64,000 nt of DNA, from NCBI RefSeq assembly GCF_018130955.1, contig NZ_JAFCJM010000023.1, forward strand, positions 37,511-101,510, read 5' to 3'. This document shows positions 52,609 through 61,065 of this stretch, piece after piece. This DNA is from Bradyrhizobium liaoningense. GTDB taxonomy: Bacteria > Pseudomonadota > Alphaproteobacteria > Rhizobiales > Xanthobacteraceae. Every line of letters starts with the position of its first letter. Positions within the stretch are counted from its first letter, which is position 1. The notes under the pieces are model-generated. The model was not told where the DNA came from. It did not search any database and worked only from the letters and a program-made list of their open reading frames with translations. The position numbers and the translations under genes are program-made.

Positions 52609-53258
52609 GACACGCGTCCCGCATGCAGGGTGACGTGGCGGTCGAGCGTGGCGGCGAGATGCAGGCTGTGCGTCACCATCAGGAAACCACAGCCGGTGCG
52701 CGCCACGAGGTCGCGCGCCAGCGCGAGCACGTTGTCGGCGGTTTCCTCGTCGAGATTACCGGTCGGCTCGTCCGCGAGCAGCAATGTCGGCTTGATCGCC
52801 AGCGCGCGCCCGATCGCGACGCGCTGCTGCTGGCCGCCGGACAGCTGCTCGGGATAGCGCTTCAGCAGTTTTCCAAGTCCAAGCCGCTCGACCAGCTCTC
52901 CATGCCATGCCGCATCATGCCGGCCGGCGATCCGCGCCTGGAAGGCGAGGTTGTCGTCGACCGACAGGCTCGGAATCAGATTGTACTGCTGGAAGACAAG
53001 CCCGAGCCGGTCGCGCCGCAGCGCCGCGCGGCCCGCGTCCGACAAGCCGGTGATCTCGGTGCCTTCGAGCGCGATGGTGCCGCCATCGGCGGCGTCCAGT
53101 CCCGCGATCAGGTGCAGCAGCGTACTCTTGCCGCTGCCGGATTCGCCGGTCAGCGCGACGCGCTCGCCGGCCTTGACGTCGAGGTCGACGCCGCGCAGCA
53201 CATGGACCGGCTCGCCAGCCGAGGTGAAGGTCTTTGAGAGGTTCTTGATATCGAGCAC
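52605..53258 (-). CDS. ABC transporter ATP-binding protein (LolD/MacB type)
   Basis: A 217-residue ATPase. Walker A is GESGSGKSTLLHL at about 37-49, signature LSGGQQQRVAIGRAL at about 139-153, Walker B LLLADEPTGNLDEETA at about 159-174 and the switch histidine in MVTHS. The LDEET sequence after Walker B is typical of the LolD/MacB/FtsE branch, which pairs with FtsX-like permeases, and the next gene is such a permease. First gene of a three-gene operon: ATPase, fused permease, AttH-like periplasmic protein. Confidence 0.93.
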   Translation of the reverse strand: MLDIKNLSKTFTSAGEPVHVLRGVDLDVKAGERVALTGESGSGKSTLLHLIAGLDAADGGTIALEGTEITGLSDAGRAALRRDRLGLVFQQYNLIPSLSVDDNLAFQARIAGRHDAAWHGELVERLGLGKLLKRYPEQLSGGQQQRVAIGRALAIKPTLLLADEPTGNLDEETADNVLALARDLVARTGCGFLMVTHSLHLAATLDRHVTLHAGRVS

Positions 53259-53280
53259 GGACGGTCCATTGATCTCTTCA

Positions 53281-53403
53281 CCCCTCCCATAGGGTGAGGT
53301 CGGCGCGAAGCGCCGGGTGAGGGGTTACGCTCTCTCGTGGGACCTAACCCCCTCACCCGATTTGCTGCGCAAATCGACCTCTCCCCGACGGGGTGAGGTG
53401 AAG
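53281..53403. repeat. Palindromic repeat, third copy of the CCTCTCCCC family
   Basis: Contains CCCTCCCATAGGGTGAGG at the left and CCTCTCCCCGACGGGGTGAGG at the right, with GGTGAGGGGTTA and TAACCCCCTCACCC pairing between. Compare 33565-33713 and 39411-39559. It lies between the divergent ABC ATPase and MFS genes, so promoters must lie in or beside it. Confidence 0.75.
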
Positions 53404-53520
53404 ATGCTGCGTAGCACACTTGCTGCGGAAATGCCGGGGTTGCGTTGCCGCCAAGCCCGTTGCTAGCATCCGCCCCGGCCAAATCAAAAAGTGCCAAAAA
53501 AGCCAAGACGGGGGAGAGAT

Positions 53521-54840
53521 ATGAGCGCGCAAGCAACGCCTGGGACGTCAGGCAAGGAGACGCCGAAAGGCGCCTGGACCATCACCTTTCTCCTGTTCCT
53601 GTTCATGTTGGTGAACTTTGCGGACAAGGTCATCGTCGGGTTGGCCGGCGTGTCGATCATGGCCGATATGAAGCTCGAGCCGGAGCAATTCGGCCTGCTC
53701 GGCTCCTCCTTTTTCTTCCTGTTCTCCATCTCGGCCATCGTGGTCGGCTTCATCGTCAACAAGGTGCCGACGCGTTGGGTGCTCCTGGTGCTGGCGCTGA
53801 TCTGGGCGCTGGCGCAGTTTCCGATGGTCGGCACCGTCAGCTTCACCACGCTCCTGATCTGCCGCATCATCCTGGGCGCCGGCGAGGGGCCGGCGTTCTC
53901 GGTCGCGGCCCATGCCATCTACAAATGGTTCCCCGACGAGAAGCGCACGCTGCCGACCGCGATCCTGTCGCAAGGCTCGGCCTTCGGCGTCATCATCGCC
54001 GTGCCGGCGCTGAACTGGATCATCGTCAACTATTCCTGGCACTACGCCTTCGGCGCGCTCGGCGTCGTCGGCCTGATCTGGGTCGCGGCCTGGCTCGCGC
54101 TCGGCAAGGAAGGGCCGCTCGAGAGCACGCACGCTTCGCTCGCCGCTGAAGTGAAAATTCCCTATCTCCAGCTCCTGACCTCGCGCACCTTCATCGGCTG
54201 CTGCGCAGCGACGTTTGGCGCCTATTGGGCGCTGTCGTTGGGACTGACCTGGTTTACGCCGTTCATCATCAAGGGGCTCGGTTTCTCGCAGAAGGACGCC
54301 GGCTGGATCTCGGTCCTGCCCTGGGTGTTCGGCGCCACCATCGTCATCCTCGCCGGGTGGTTCTCGCAGGTGATGATGGCGCGCGGCTCCACCACACGCG
54401 TCGCCCGCGGCGTGCTCGGCTCGGTGCCGCTGGTGATCGGCGGCCTCATCCTCGCCATGATGCCCTATGCCCACAGCGCCGGCCTGCAGATCGCGTTCCT
54501 CGTCGTCGGCTCCGGCCTCTGCGGCGCGATCTATGTGGTGTGCCCGCCGATGCTCGGTGAGTTCACGCCGGTGTCGCAGCGCGGCGCCGTGATTGCGATC
54601 TACGGCGCGATCTACACGCTCGCCGGCATGATCGCGCCTTCCGTGATGGGCAGCGTGATCCAGCGCGCCGGCTCCACGCTCGACGGCTACCTGACCGGCT
54701 TCACCATCAACGCCGCGGTCATGGCGGCGTCAGGCCTGCTCGGGTTGCTGCTGCTGTGGCCGAACACGGAAAAGGCCCGGCTCGCCCGCAGCGCTTCGGC
54801 GCAGGCAGATGCGCTGAAGAGTGCAGTGTCGCCGACGTAG
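53521..54840 (+). CDS. MFS transporter, anion:cation symporter-like
   Basis: A 439-residue protein with twelve predicted membrane helices. The first helix, AWTITFLLFLFMLVNFADKVIVGLAG, with the Asp/Lys pair, and the region RIILGAGEGPAFSVAAHAIYKWFPDEKRTLPTAI are characteristic of the ACS family, which imports organic anions such as sugar acids, phthalate or hydroxyaromatic acids by proton symport. GGGGAGAG just upstream selects the ATG at 53521 over one 30 bases earlier. Its right neighbour, a D-aminoacylase-type enzyme, is convergent. Substrate unknown. Confidence 0.9.
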   Translation: MSAQATPGTSGKETPKGAWTITFLLFLFMLVNFADKVIVGLAGVSIMADMKLEPEQFGLLGSSFFFLFSISAIVVGFIVNKVPTRWVLLVLALIWALAQFPMVGTVSFTTLLICRIILGAGEGPAFSVAAHAIYKWFPDEKRTLPTAILSQGSAFGVIIAVPALNWIIVNYSWHYAFGALGVVGLIWVAAWLALGKEGPLESTHASLAAEVKIPYLQLLTSRTFIGCCAATFGAYWALSLGLTWFTPFIIKGLGFSQKDAGWISVLPWVFGATIVILAGWFSQVMMARGSTTRVARGVLGSVPLVIGGLILAMMPYAHSAGLQIAFLVVGSGLCGAIYVVCPPMLGEFTPVSQRGAVIAIYGAIYTLAGMIAPSVMGSVIQRAGSTLDGYLTGFTINAAVMAASGLLGLLLLWPNTEKARLARSASAQADALKSAVSPT

Positions 54841-54875
54841 TCGTTTGGTTAGGTAAGACGCGCCAGCACGACCAC

Positions 54876-54901
54876 TGTCGTTCCGGCCTTCGCCGGGACG
54901 C
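54876..54901. terminator. Hairpin between convergent MFS and amidohydrolase genes
   Basis: TGTCGTTCCGG-CCTTCG-CCGGGACGCC makes an imperfect stem between the two converging genes (stops at 54840 and 54944). It belongs to the GTCGTCC[CT]GG family and probably serves as a bidirectional terminator. Confidence 0.45.
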
Positions 54902-54943
54902 CAGCGAGATTGTTGAGACGCCTTCGCGCCCAACAACCGGCCG

Positions 54944-56659
54944 CTACTGCATCCCCTGCGCCCCACGGATCAGCCGGCCCGGCCGCTGTCCCGTGGCTTC
55001 GCCATGCCGCCGCGTCACGACGCCCGACACGATCGTCGCATCATAGCCGTCGACGTCCTGCAACAGCCGCCGTCCGCCGACCGGCAGGTCGTAATGAACC
55101 TTTGGCGGATGCAGATGCAGCCGGTCATAGTCGATCACGTTGACGTCGGCCTTGTAGCCCGGCGCAAGCAGGCCGCGGTCACTGAGCCCGACCGACAGCG
55201 CGGTCTTGCGCGATTGCGCGGCGACCACGAACGGGATCGACAGCTTCTCGCCGCGCGTGCGGTCGCGGGTCCAGTGCGTGAGCAGATAGGTCGGAAAACT
55301 CGCATCGCAGATGATACCGCAATGAGCGCCGCCGTCGGACAGGCCGGGTACGGATTGCGGATCGGTGAGCATCTCGCGCGTCGCATCGAGATTGCCGTCG
55401 GCATAGTTGAGGAACGGCACGTAGAGCATGCCGCGGCCCTCGTCTGACAGCATCGCGTCATAGGCAAGCTCTTCCGGTTGCCTTCCCTGCTTGCGCGCTT
55501 GCGGGCCCAGCGCGTTTTCCGGCGGCTGCTCGTAATCGGGGGGATCGCCGAGCAAGAACATCTTGTCGTAATTCGGCTTGAAGAACAGCGGATCGTCGGT
55601 CGCGGTGGCCATCTCCCTCATGATCGCCGCACGCACCTCCGGCCGGCGCAGGCGCGCAAGCCGCTCCTTCAGCGGCAAATGCGCGATCGCCTTGTAGCTC
55701 GGATGCGTCTGGAACGGGTTGCGCGACAGCTCGAGTCCGAGCAAGAGGCCCACCGGGCGTGCCGCGATCTGCGCTGTGATGGAGAGGCCGCGCCTGGCGG
55801 CGGCGTTGATCTCATCCAGCGTCTGGCGCCAGCGCTGTGGCGCGCGATCGTTCTGCGTGATCGAGAACGAGATCGGGCATTTCGTGGTGTCCGCGACCCG
55901 CAGCATCATCGGCAGGTCCTCGTGAATGGTCGAGAGGTCGAGCACGAATTGCAGCACGCTGCGGCCCTGGCCGTGCATCGCGCCGGCGATCGCGGTCAGC
56001 TCGTCCTCGCCCGCTTTCAGCGTCGGCGTGAAATCGCCGGTCGAGGTGCGGTGGTTGAGCGTGCGCGAGGTCGAGAAGCCGAGCGCGCCCGAGCGCACCG
56101 CTTCCCCGGCGAGCCGTGCCATCGCCGCATTGTCCTCGGCGGTAGAGGGATCGCGGCGCGCGCCGCGCTCGCCCATCACATAGACGCGCAGTGCTGCATG
56201 CGGCAGTTGCGCGCCGACGTCGATGTCGAAGTCGCGTTTCGACAGCCAATCCATGTAGTCCGGAAAACTCTCCCAGGCCCAGGGAATGCCGGCGCTCAAC
56301 ACAGGCTCGGGAATGTCCTCGACGCCTTCCATGAGCTGGATCAGCCGGGTGTGGTCGCTGGGCTTGCAGGGCGCAAAGCCGACGCCGCAATTGCCCATGA
56401 TCGCGGTCGTGACGCCGTTCTGCGAGGACGGCGTGATGTCCTGGCTCCAGGTGACCTGGCCGTCATAATGGGTGTGGACGTCGACGAAGCCCGGCGTCAC
56501 CAGCCTGCCGCGCGCGTCGATCTCCTCGCGCCCCCTTGCGGCGACCTTGCCGACCTCGCTGATCCTGCCGCCGGTGACAGCGACATCGGCCTCATACAGC
56601 TCGCCGCCGCCTCCATCCGCAACCGTGCCGCCGCGGATCACCAGATCAGGGCTATTCAT
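54944..56659 (-). CDS. Amidohydrolase, N-acyl-D-amino-acid deacylase family
   Basis: A 571-residue zinc hydrolase with the urease-like TIM barrel. The start MNSPDLVIRGGTVADGGGGELYEADVAVTGGRI and the metal motif VDVHTHYDGQVTW near 65-77 place it in the D-aminoacylase branch; NCGVGFAPC at about 100, GALGFSTSRT and the C-terminal DGGAHCGIICDASF (a catalytic Asp region) support this. It would remove acyl groups from N-acyl amino acids or related amides. The frame extends 42 codons upstream without homology, so the ATG at 56659 is used. It is followed by an MFS gene upstream on the same strand, 49 bp away, which may feed it. Confidence 0.88.
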   Translation of the reverse strand: MNSPDLVIRGGTVADGGGGELYEADVAVTGGRISEVGKVAARGREEIDARGRLVTPGFVDVHTHYDGQVTWSQDITPSSQNGVTTAIMGNCGVGFAPCKPSDHTRLIQLMEGVEDIPEPVLSAGIPWAWESFPDYMDWLSKRDFDIDVGAQLPHAALRVYVMGERGARRDPSTAEDNAAMARLAGEAVRSGALGFSTSRTLNHRTSTGDFTPTLKAGEDELTAIAGAMHGQGRSVLQFVLDLSTIHEDLPMMLRVADTTKCPISFSITQNDRAPQRWRQTLDEINAAARRGLSITAQIAARPVGLLLGLELSRNPFQTHPSYKAIAHLPLKERLARLRRPEVRAAIMREMATATDDPLFFKPNYDKMFLLGDPPDYEQPPENALGPQARKQGRQPEELAYDAMLSDEGRGMLYVPFLNYADGNLDATREMLTDPQSVPGLSDGGAHCGIICDASFPTYLLTHWTRDRTRGEKLSIPFVVAAQSRKTALSVGLSDRGLLAPGYKADVNVIDYDRLHLHPPKVHYDLPVGGRRLLQDVDGYDATIVSGVVTRRHGEATGQRPGRLIRGAQGMQ

Positions 56660-56708
56660 GGCGCTTCTTCCCGTTGTTGTTGCGTCGGGACGACAGTTGA
56701 GTGTGTGG

Positions 56709-57914
56709 CTACGCCGCCCGCTCCCGCCGCTCCGTGAGCAGCGACAGGAACACTGTCGCGACCATGAACACCACCGACGCCCCAAACACCCAGTGCGGCG
56801 CGTTCTGGTCCATGATCCAGCCGAACAGCAGCGGGCTGACGATGCCGCCGAGGTTGAAGCCGGTGGAGACGATGCCGAAGGCGCGCCCCGCAGCGCCCGC
56901 GGGTGCAGCGTTGCGTACCAGCATGTCGCGTGAAGGCGCGATCACGCCGGAGAGGAAGCCCGCCAGCGTCATCGCAGCGGTGAGCAGCCAGCCTGGCAGC
57001 GTGACCATCGCGATCAGCAGCACGATCGCCGCGTTCGCGGCAAAGCAGGCGGCGGCAAGCTGGCCATGGCGCTCGGTGCGATCGGCGAGAAAGCCGCCCG
57101 CGAGCACACCGGCAGCGCTTGCGGCCAAAAACGCGGTCAGCGCGATGTTGGCCGCGGAGTAGGTGGCGCCATAGCCGCCCATCAGTGCCACCACGCCAAA
57201 ATTGCTGATGCCGGCGACCGACAGGCTCAGCAGCATGAACAGCGCCGTCAGCATCATCAGCGCGGGCGTGATCACGGCCTGTTTTGGCGCGGCCTCAGCG
57301 CCGGGCTTCTCCTTGTGCGCGCCGGCATCGGGAATGTTCATCGCGATCAGCAGCAGTGCCACCAGCACGCCGATCGCGCCCGATGCGATCAACGCGCCCG
57401 TACCGCCGCCGATGGCAACGAAGGCCGCAACGATCGCAGGCGCCACCGCGCCGCCGAGATAACCGGCAAAGGTGTGGATCGAGAACGCGCGGCCCATCCG
57501 CGCTTCGTCCATATGCTCGGCCAGGATCGCGTAGTCGGCCGGGTGATAGACGCTGTTGGCAAGGCCAAGCAGCACGGCGCAGGCGATCAGCGAGGTGTAG
57601 CTCAGATGCAGGCCGAGCAGGACGAGCGCCAGCCCGCCCATCACGAGGCCGCCCAGCAAGATTCTTCGCGCGCCAAAATGGTCGACGAGATAGCCGGTCG
57701 GCGCCTGCGTCAGGCCCGACACCACGGCAAACACGGTGAGCGCAAAACCAAGCTCGATATAGCCGACGCCGAGTTGTGCTTTCAGGAACGGGAACAACAT
57801 CGGCAGGACCAGCAGATGAAAATGGCTGACCCAATGCGCGATCGAAATCCCGGTCAGCGTGCGTAGCGCGCTGTCCGCCTTGCCTTGCTGCGGTGCGGCG
57901 AGAACATCGACCAT
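56709..57914 (-). CDS. MFS transporter
   Basis: A 401-residue protein with twelve predicted membrane helices, beginning SIAHWVSHFHLLVLPMLFPFLKAQLGVGYIELG. The loop GYLVDHFGARRILLGG after TM2 is the MFS signature, and NSVYHPADYAILAEHMDEARMGRAFSIHTFAGYLGGAVAP resembles the fosmidomycin-resistance-like/oxalate branch of exporters and importers. It lies directly upstream of the amidohydrolase gene on the same strand, so transport and hydrolysis of one substrate is a reasonable guess. A hairpin at 58028 separates it from the gene before it. Confidence 0.88.
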   Translation of the reverse strand: MVDVLAAPQQGKADSALRTLTGISIAHWVSHFHLLVLPMLFPFLKAQLGVGYIELGFALTVFAVVSGLTQAPTGYLVDHFGARRILLGGLVMGGLALVLLGLHLSYTSLIACAVLLGLANSVYHPADYAILAEHMDEARMGRAFSIHTFAGYLGGAVAPAIVAAFVAIGGGTGALIASGAIGVLVALLLIAMNIPDAGAHKEKPGAEAAPKQAVITPALMMLTALFMLLSLSVAGISNFGVVALMGGYGATYSAANIALTAFLAASAAGVLAGGFLADRTERHGQLAAACFAANAAIVLLIAMVTLPGWLLTAAMTLAGFLSGVIAPSRDMLVRNAAPAGAAGRAFGIVSTGFNLGGIVSPLLFGWIMDQNAPHWVFGASVVFMVATVFLSLLTERRERAA

Positions 57915-58027
57915 CAGTTCCGTTTCACTCCCGAATGGACGGGCAAACTATCGGGGGAAGCGGTTATTTGTCCATGAATGCGGGCGCATGGCAGGTAGTG
58001 CGCGAGGGGTGTTTACGGCCCCTCAAC

Positions 58028-58053
58028 GTCGTCCTGGCTTTCGCCAGGACGAC
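58028..58053 (-). terminator. Hairpin terminator after the small acidic protein gene
   Basis: GTCGTCCTGG-CTTTCG-CCAGGACGAC is a perfect 10-pair stem with a six-base loop, 43 bases after the stop of the minus-strand small gene at 58096. No T-run follows. Same hairpin family as 44140 and 45621. Confidence 0.55.
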
Positions 58054-58095
58054 AGCGGAGGGTGTGGCGCGTGCGCGCCGCAAAACGACCAAGCC

Positions 58096-58254
58096 CTACA
58101 ACGGCTCGTCGTCCGTGCCGTAGCGGTCGCGCTTGGGGGTGGCGATGTCGCCGTCTTCGTAGTCGTCGTCGCCGTCGCGCGGCGGAGGGGGCGGCTTCTT
58201 GGCCTTGTCGTCGGTCGTCTTCGGCGGCGGAGTCTTGTTGCCGGCCTTGCCCAT
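58096..58254 (-). CDS. Small proline-rich acidic hypothetical protein
   Basis: A 52-residue protein, MGKAGNKTPPPKTTDDKAKK then a run of five prolines, then an Asp-rich stretch (DGDDDYEDGD) and ending DEPL. It has no signal or membrane segment and is predicted disordered. GAGG lies eight bases before the ATG. No known family recognised. It is believable because the frame has a ribosome site, a downstream hairpin, and its own small intergenic space, but the compositional bias makes homology arguments weak. Confidence 0.5.
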   Translation of the reverse strand: MGKAGNKTPPPKTTDDKAKKPPPPPRDGDDDYEDGDIATPKRDRYGTDDEPL

Positions 58255-58380
58255 GGCTGTCCTCGGGTGGTGATGCCTCACGCGATACTAACTGGAAATT
58301 TCGTGATCCTCTTGCGCTTTCGCAAGCCCCGCAACGCCGGTAAATCCCGGCCGGATCCGCGCCGGCCTGGCATCCGTCGC

Positions 58381-60651
58381 TCAGAACGTCGCGCCGGCCT
58401 TCAACAGATAGGTACGGCCGGGCAGCGGATAGGCGCTGAAGCGGCCATTGGTGAACGTGCTGGCGATCGCATAGTCGTAATAGAGCGCGTTGAGCACGTT
58501 GTTGACGCTGAAGGACCAGAAGAACCGCTCATACTGACCGGAGAGCTTGAGGTCGATCGTGGCATCGGCCGGGATCATCATTTGCGTATTGGCCTGGTCG
58601 TTGTCCATGCGGCGCTCGGACCAGAAGCGCGCGGTGGCATCGAGTACCACGAAATTCTGCCAGATGTTCCAGGTCAGGCCCGCACTCGCGGTGTAGCGCG
58701 ACACCAGCGGCACGTCGTTGCCGGCCCAGATGCCCTCGCGAAAGATCGCGCGTGTGTAGGCCATGCCGTTCCGCAACAGCAGTGAATCATTGACGCGGTA
58801 GGAGACACTGGTCTCCGAGCCGTAGCGCCGGGTCGGATCGAGATTGGTGTTGAAGAACAGCACCGGGCTGAAATGGAGCTCGTTGTTGAGGTCCATCAGA
58901 TAGACGCTGGTCTGCATCTGCAGCCCGCCGCCCTTGATGCGCAGCCCGCCCTCGACGTCCTGCGACGTCTGGGTCTTCAACTGGAAGGTTTGCGGGATGG
59001 CGGCGAAGGTGAACGGATCGAACGACGGTCCCGACGACACGCGCTCGTCCACGTCAGGCGTGCGGAACGCGCGCGCGGCGCGGCCGAAAATCGTGAACAC
59101 GTCATTGAGCCGGTGCTCGGCGCCGAGGTGCAGTGCGTATTGCGTCTCGTTGCTGTCGAGAGGCAGCGCGCCGATATCGGCGCCGAAGATCGCCGTGTTG
59201 AAGGGCGCTGTCGCATCGAACCGGTCGCGCGCCGACAGATTGATGTTCTGCACGCGCGCGCCATAGGAGATATCGGTGGTCGGAGCGACCCCGACCGTGT
59301 GCTGGAAGTAGCCTGCGACTGTCTGTTGCCGCAGATCATACATGTGCCAGGGCGCGAGGCCCTGGCCGGCACCACGGTTCTGCTGAAAGCTCGCATCGTA
59401 GTAGTCGATGCCGGTGAGCAATGTCGACGGCATGCCGAACAGCATGCTCTTGACGCTCAGTCGCGGCGTAATCGACCAGGTCTGGAGATGCGCGTCGACA
59501 TAGGTTGAGGTGAACAAGGCCGGGACTGGCGTCGGGCTGGAGAAGAACGCGCCTTGCTGCTTCTTGTCGCGCACGCCTCCGTCGACGATCAAATCGACGC
59601 CGTTGATCAGCGTCTTGGTAAAACCGGCGGTCGCGCTCGCGCCCTGCTGGTTGGCGTAGTCGAACGGGGTGGTGGCGCCGCGGCGGTCGGTCGTGACCAG
59701 ATCGACGCCGATGGAGGGGTCGACCAGGCGTCCGCCGGGCAGCCGCAGCTCCTGATTGTCGCCGCTGACGTTGAAGAAGGCAGTGAAGCCGGGGGACGTG
59801 TAGTTGAGATTGCCGACGCCGTTCTCCTGAACGTACTGGTTGTTGGCGCGATAGCCGTCGGTCTTCACGGCGTTGCCGTAGAACGAGGTCGACCAGTTGC
59901 CGAAATTCAGCGCGGTCGAGACCGCGCCCTGTCGCGTATTGAACGAGCCAAAGCCGCTCTCGACGCGCAAGCTGACTGGCGGACCGCCGACGCCGGTCTT
60001 GGTGACGATGTTGATGGTGCCGCCGACCGCGTTGTCGCCATAGAGCACCGCGCCGGAATTGCCGCGGGTGATCTCGATGCGCTCGATCGAGTTGAGCGGA
60101 ATGGTGGAAAGATCCACCTGCGCCATGTCGATGTCGTTGAGCCGGCGTCCGTTGATGAGCACCAGCGTGTTTGCGCTGGCGAATGCGCCGAAACCGCGCA
60201 AATCGACGGTGGTCTTGGCGGCAACCGGGCCGCCAAACAGCGTGGTGAGCTGGGCGCCCGGCGTCTGCGTCGCGATGATCTCGGCCAGCGATTGCGACGG
60301 CGAATGTGCGATGTCGGCGGCCGTGATCACGGTGGTGGCGGCACCGACGATGCCGCCGGATTGCGTGGCGCTGCCGGCGCCGGCCGCAGTGTTACCGGCA
60401 CCGGTCGATGTGCCGCTGGCCGTGTCGCCGCCCTGCGGCGCGGTGGACGGCGCGCGGCGTGGCGCAGGCGCAGCCTGCTCGCCGGTCGCGCGTGCCCGCG
60501 TCTGGTTCTGGTCACCGGGCTTGGTGATCTCGACCGCGGGGAGCTGTTCCGCGACGGCCTGGGCGCGGGCCGCGGTCGCGGCGAGGACGAGGAAACTGGA
60601 AGCAAGCAGAAGCGAACTGTGTCGCCTCGCAGCTTGGGAAACGGAAGACAT
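58381..60651 (-). CDS. btuB: TonB-dependent receptor, probable cobalamin (BtuB-type)
   Basis: A 756-residue outer-membrane receptor. The signal peptide ends around ATAARAQ, residue 31. A Ton-box-like LPAVEITKP comes next, then a low-complexity Ala/Gly/Pro/Thr linker of about 60 residues, then the plug domain (IAHSPSQSLAEIIATQTPGAQL to ERIEITRGNSGAVLYGDNAVGGTINIVTKTG) and a 22-strand barrel ending GRTYLLKAGATF. A cobalamin riboswitch precedes it, and a btuCDF-like operon is divergent, so the ligand is almost certainly a corrinoid. The ATG follows GAGG by eight bases; a longer frame starts 30 bases upstream. The long linker between Ton box and plug is unusual. Confidence 0.9.
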   Translation of the reverse strand: MSSVSQAARRHSSLLLASSFLVLAATAARAQAVAEQLPAVEITKPGDQNQTRARATGEQAAPAPRRAPSTAPQGGDTASGTSTGAGNTAAGAGSATQSGGIVGAATTVITAADIAHSPSQSLAEIIATQTPGAQLTTLFGGPVAAKTTVDLRGFGAFASANTLVLINGRRLNDIDMAQVDLSTIPLNSIERIEITRGNSGAVLYGDNAVGGTINIVTKTGVGGPPVSLRVESGFGSFNTRQGAVSTALNFGNWSTSFYGNAVKTDGYRANNQYVQENGVGNLNYTSPGFTAFFNVSGDNQELRLPGGRLVDPSIGVDLVTTDRRGATTPFDYANQQGASATAGFTKTLINGVDLIVDGGVRDKKQQGAFFSSPTPVPALFTSTYVDAHLQTWSITPRLSVKSMLFGMPSTLLTGIDYYDASFQQNRGAGQGLAPWHMYDLRQQTVAGYFQHTVGVAPTTDISYGARVQNINLSARDRFDATAPFNTAIFGADIGALPLDSNETQYALHLGAEHRLNDVFTIFGRAARAFRTPDVDERVSSGPSFDPFTFAAIPQTFQLKTQTSQDVEGGLRIKGGGLQMQTSVYLMDLNNELHFSPVLFFNTNLDPTRRYGSETSVSYRVNDSLLLRNGMAYTRAIFREGIWAGNDVPLVSRYTASAGLTWNIWQNFVVLDATARFWSERRMDNDQANTQMMIPADATIDLKLSGQYERFFWSFSVNNVLNALYYDYAIASTFTNGRFSAYPLPGRTYLLKAGATF

Positions 60652-60774
60652 GGCAAGACCTCGGCATGACGTCAGTGGCACGTCACAGCGAACGAAGTCT
60701 CACCGGTGCGCGTCTCGCGACCCGATGAGGCCAATGTCCGTACACCCCGACCGACATCCTCGCGTGTGACCACG

Positions 60775-60947
60775 GCTGACGGCAGGTCTCCTGGCTCGCG
60801 GGTCGTTACCCTTCGTCGCCTTCCCAGGACCGAGGACCCCAGTGGCTTTTTGACGAAGAATTCGCCGCTTACAGTTGCGGGGGCAGCCGCGGCATTGGGA
60901 AAAAATCCCGCACCGCATTCCCATTTCGTCCCCGAAGGGAACCGTCC
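60775..60947 (-). ncRNA. Cobalamin riboswitch
   Basis: On the minus strand this region carries the conserved features of the B12 riboswitch in order: GGGAATGCGGTGCG, GGCTGCCCCCGCAACTGTAAGCGG, AAGCCACTGG, GGGAAGGCG, GGGTAACGACCC, and finally the B12 box GAGCCAGGAGACCTGCC (60781-60797). It lies in the leader of the TonB-dependent receptor, 124 bases before its ATG. In this class, binding of adenosylcobalamin lowers expression, usually by hiding the ribosome site or by early termination. Borders are approximate. Confidence 0.93.
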
Positions 60948-61065
60948 CGTTCATCTAGGAGGCAGCCGAAACAGGAGTCAATCCCGCCTACTTTCAATAG
61001 AGTCGGTACGTGGTTTGTTCGCCACGCGCTTGTACCGGGTTCCAGTCCATGTATGAACATCGTCG

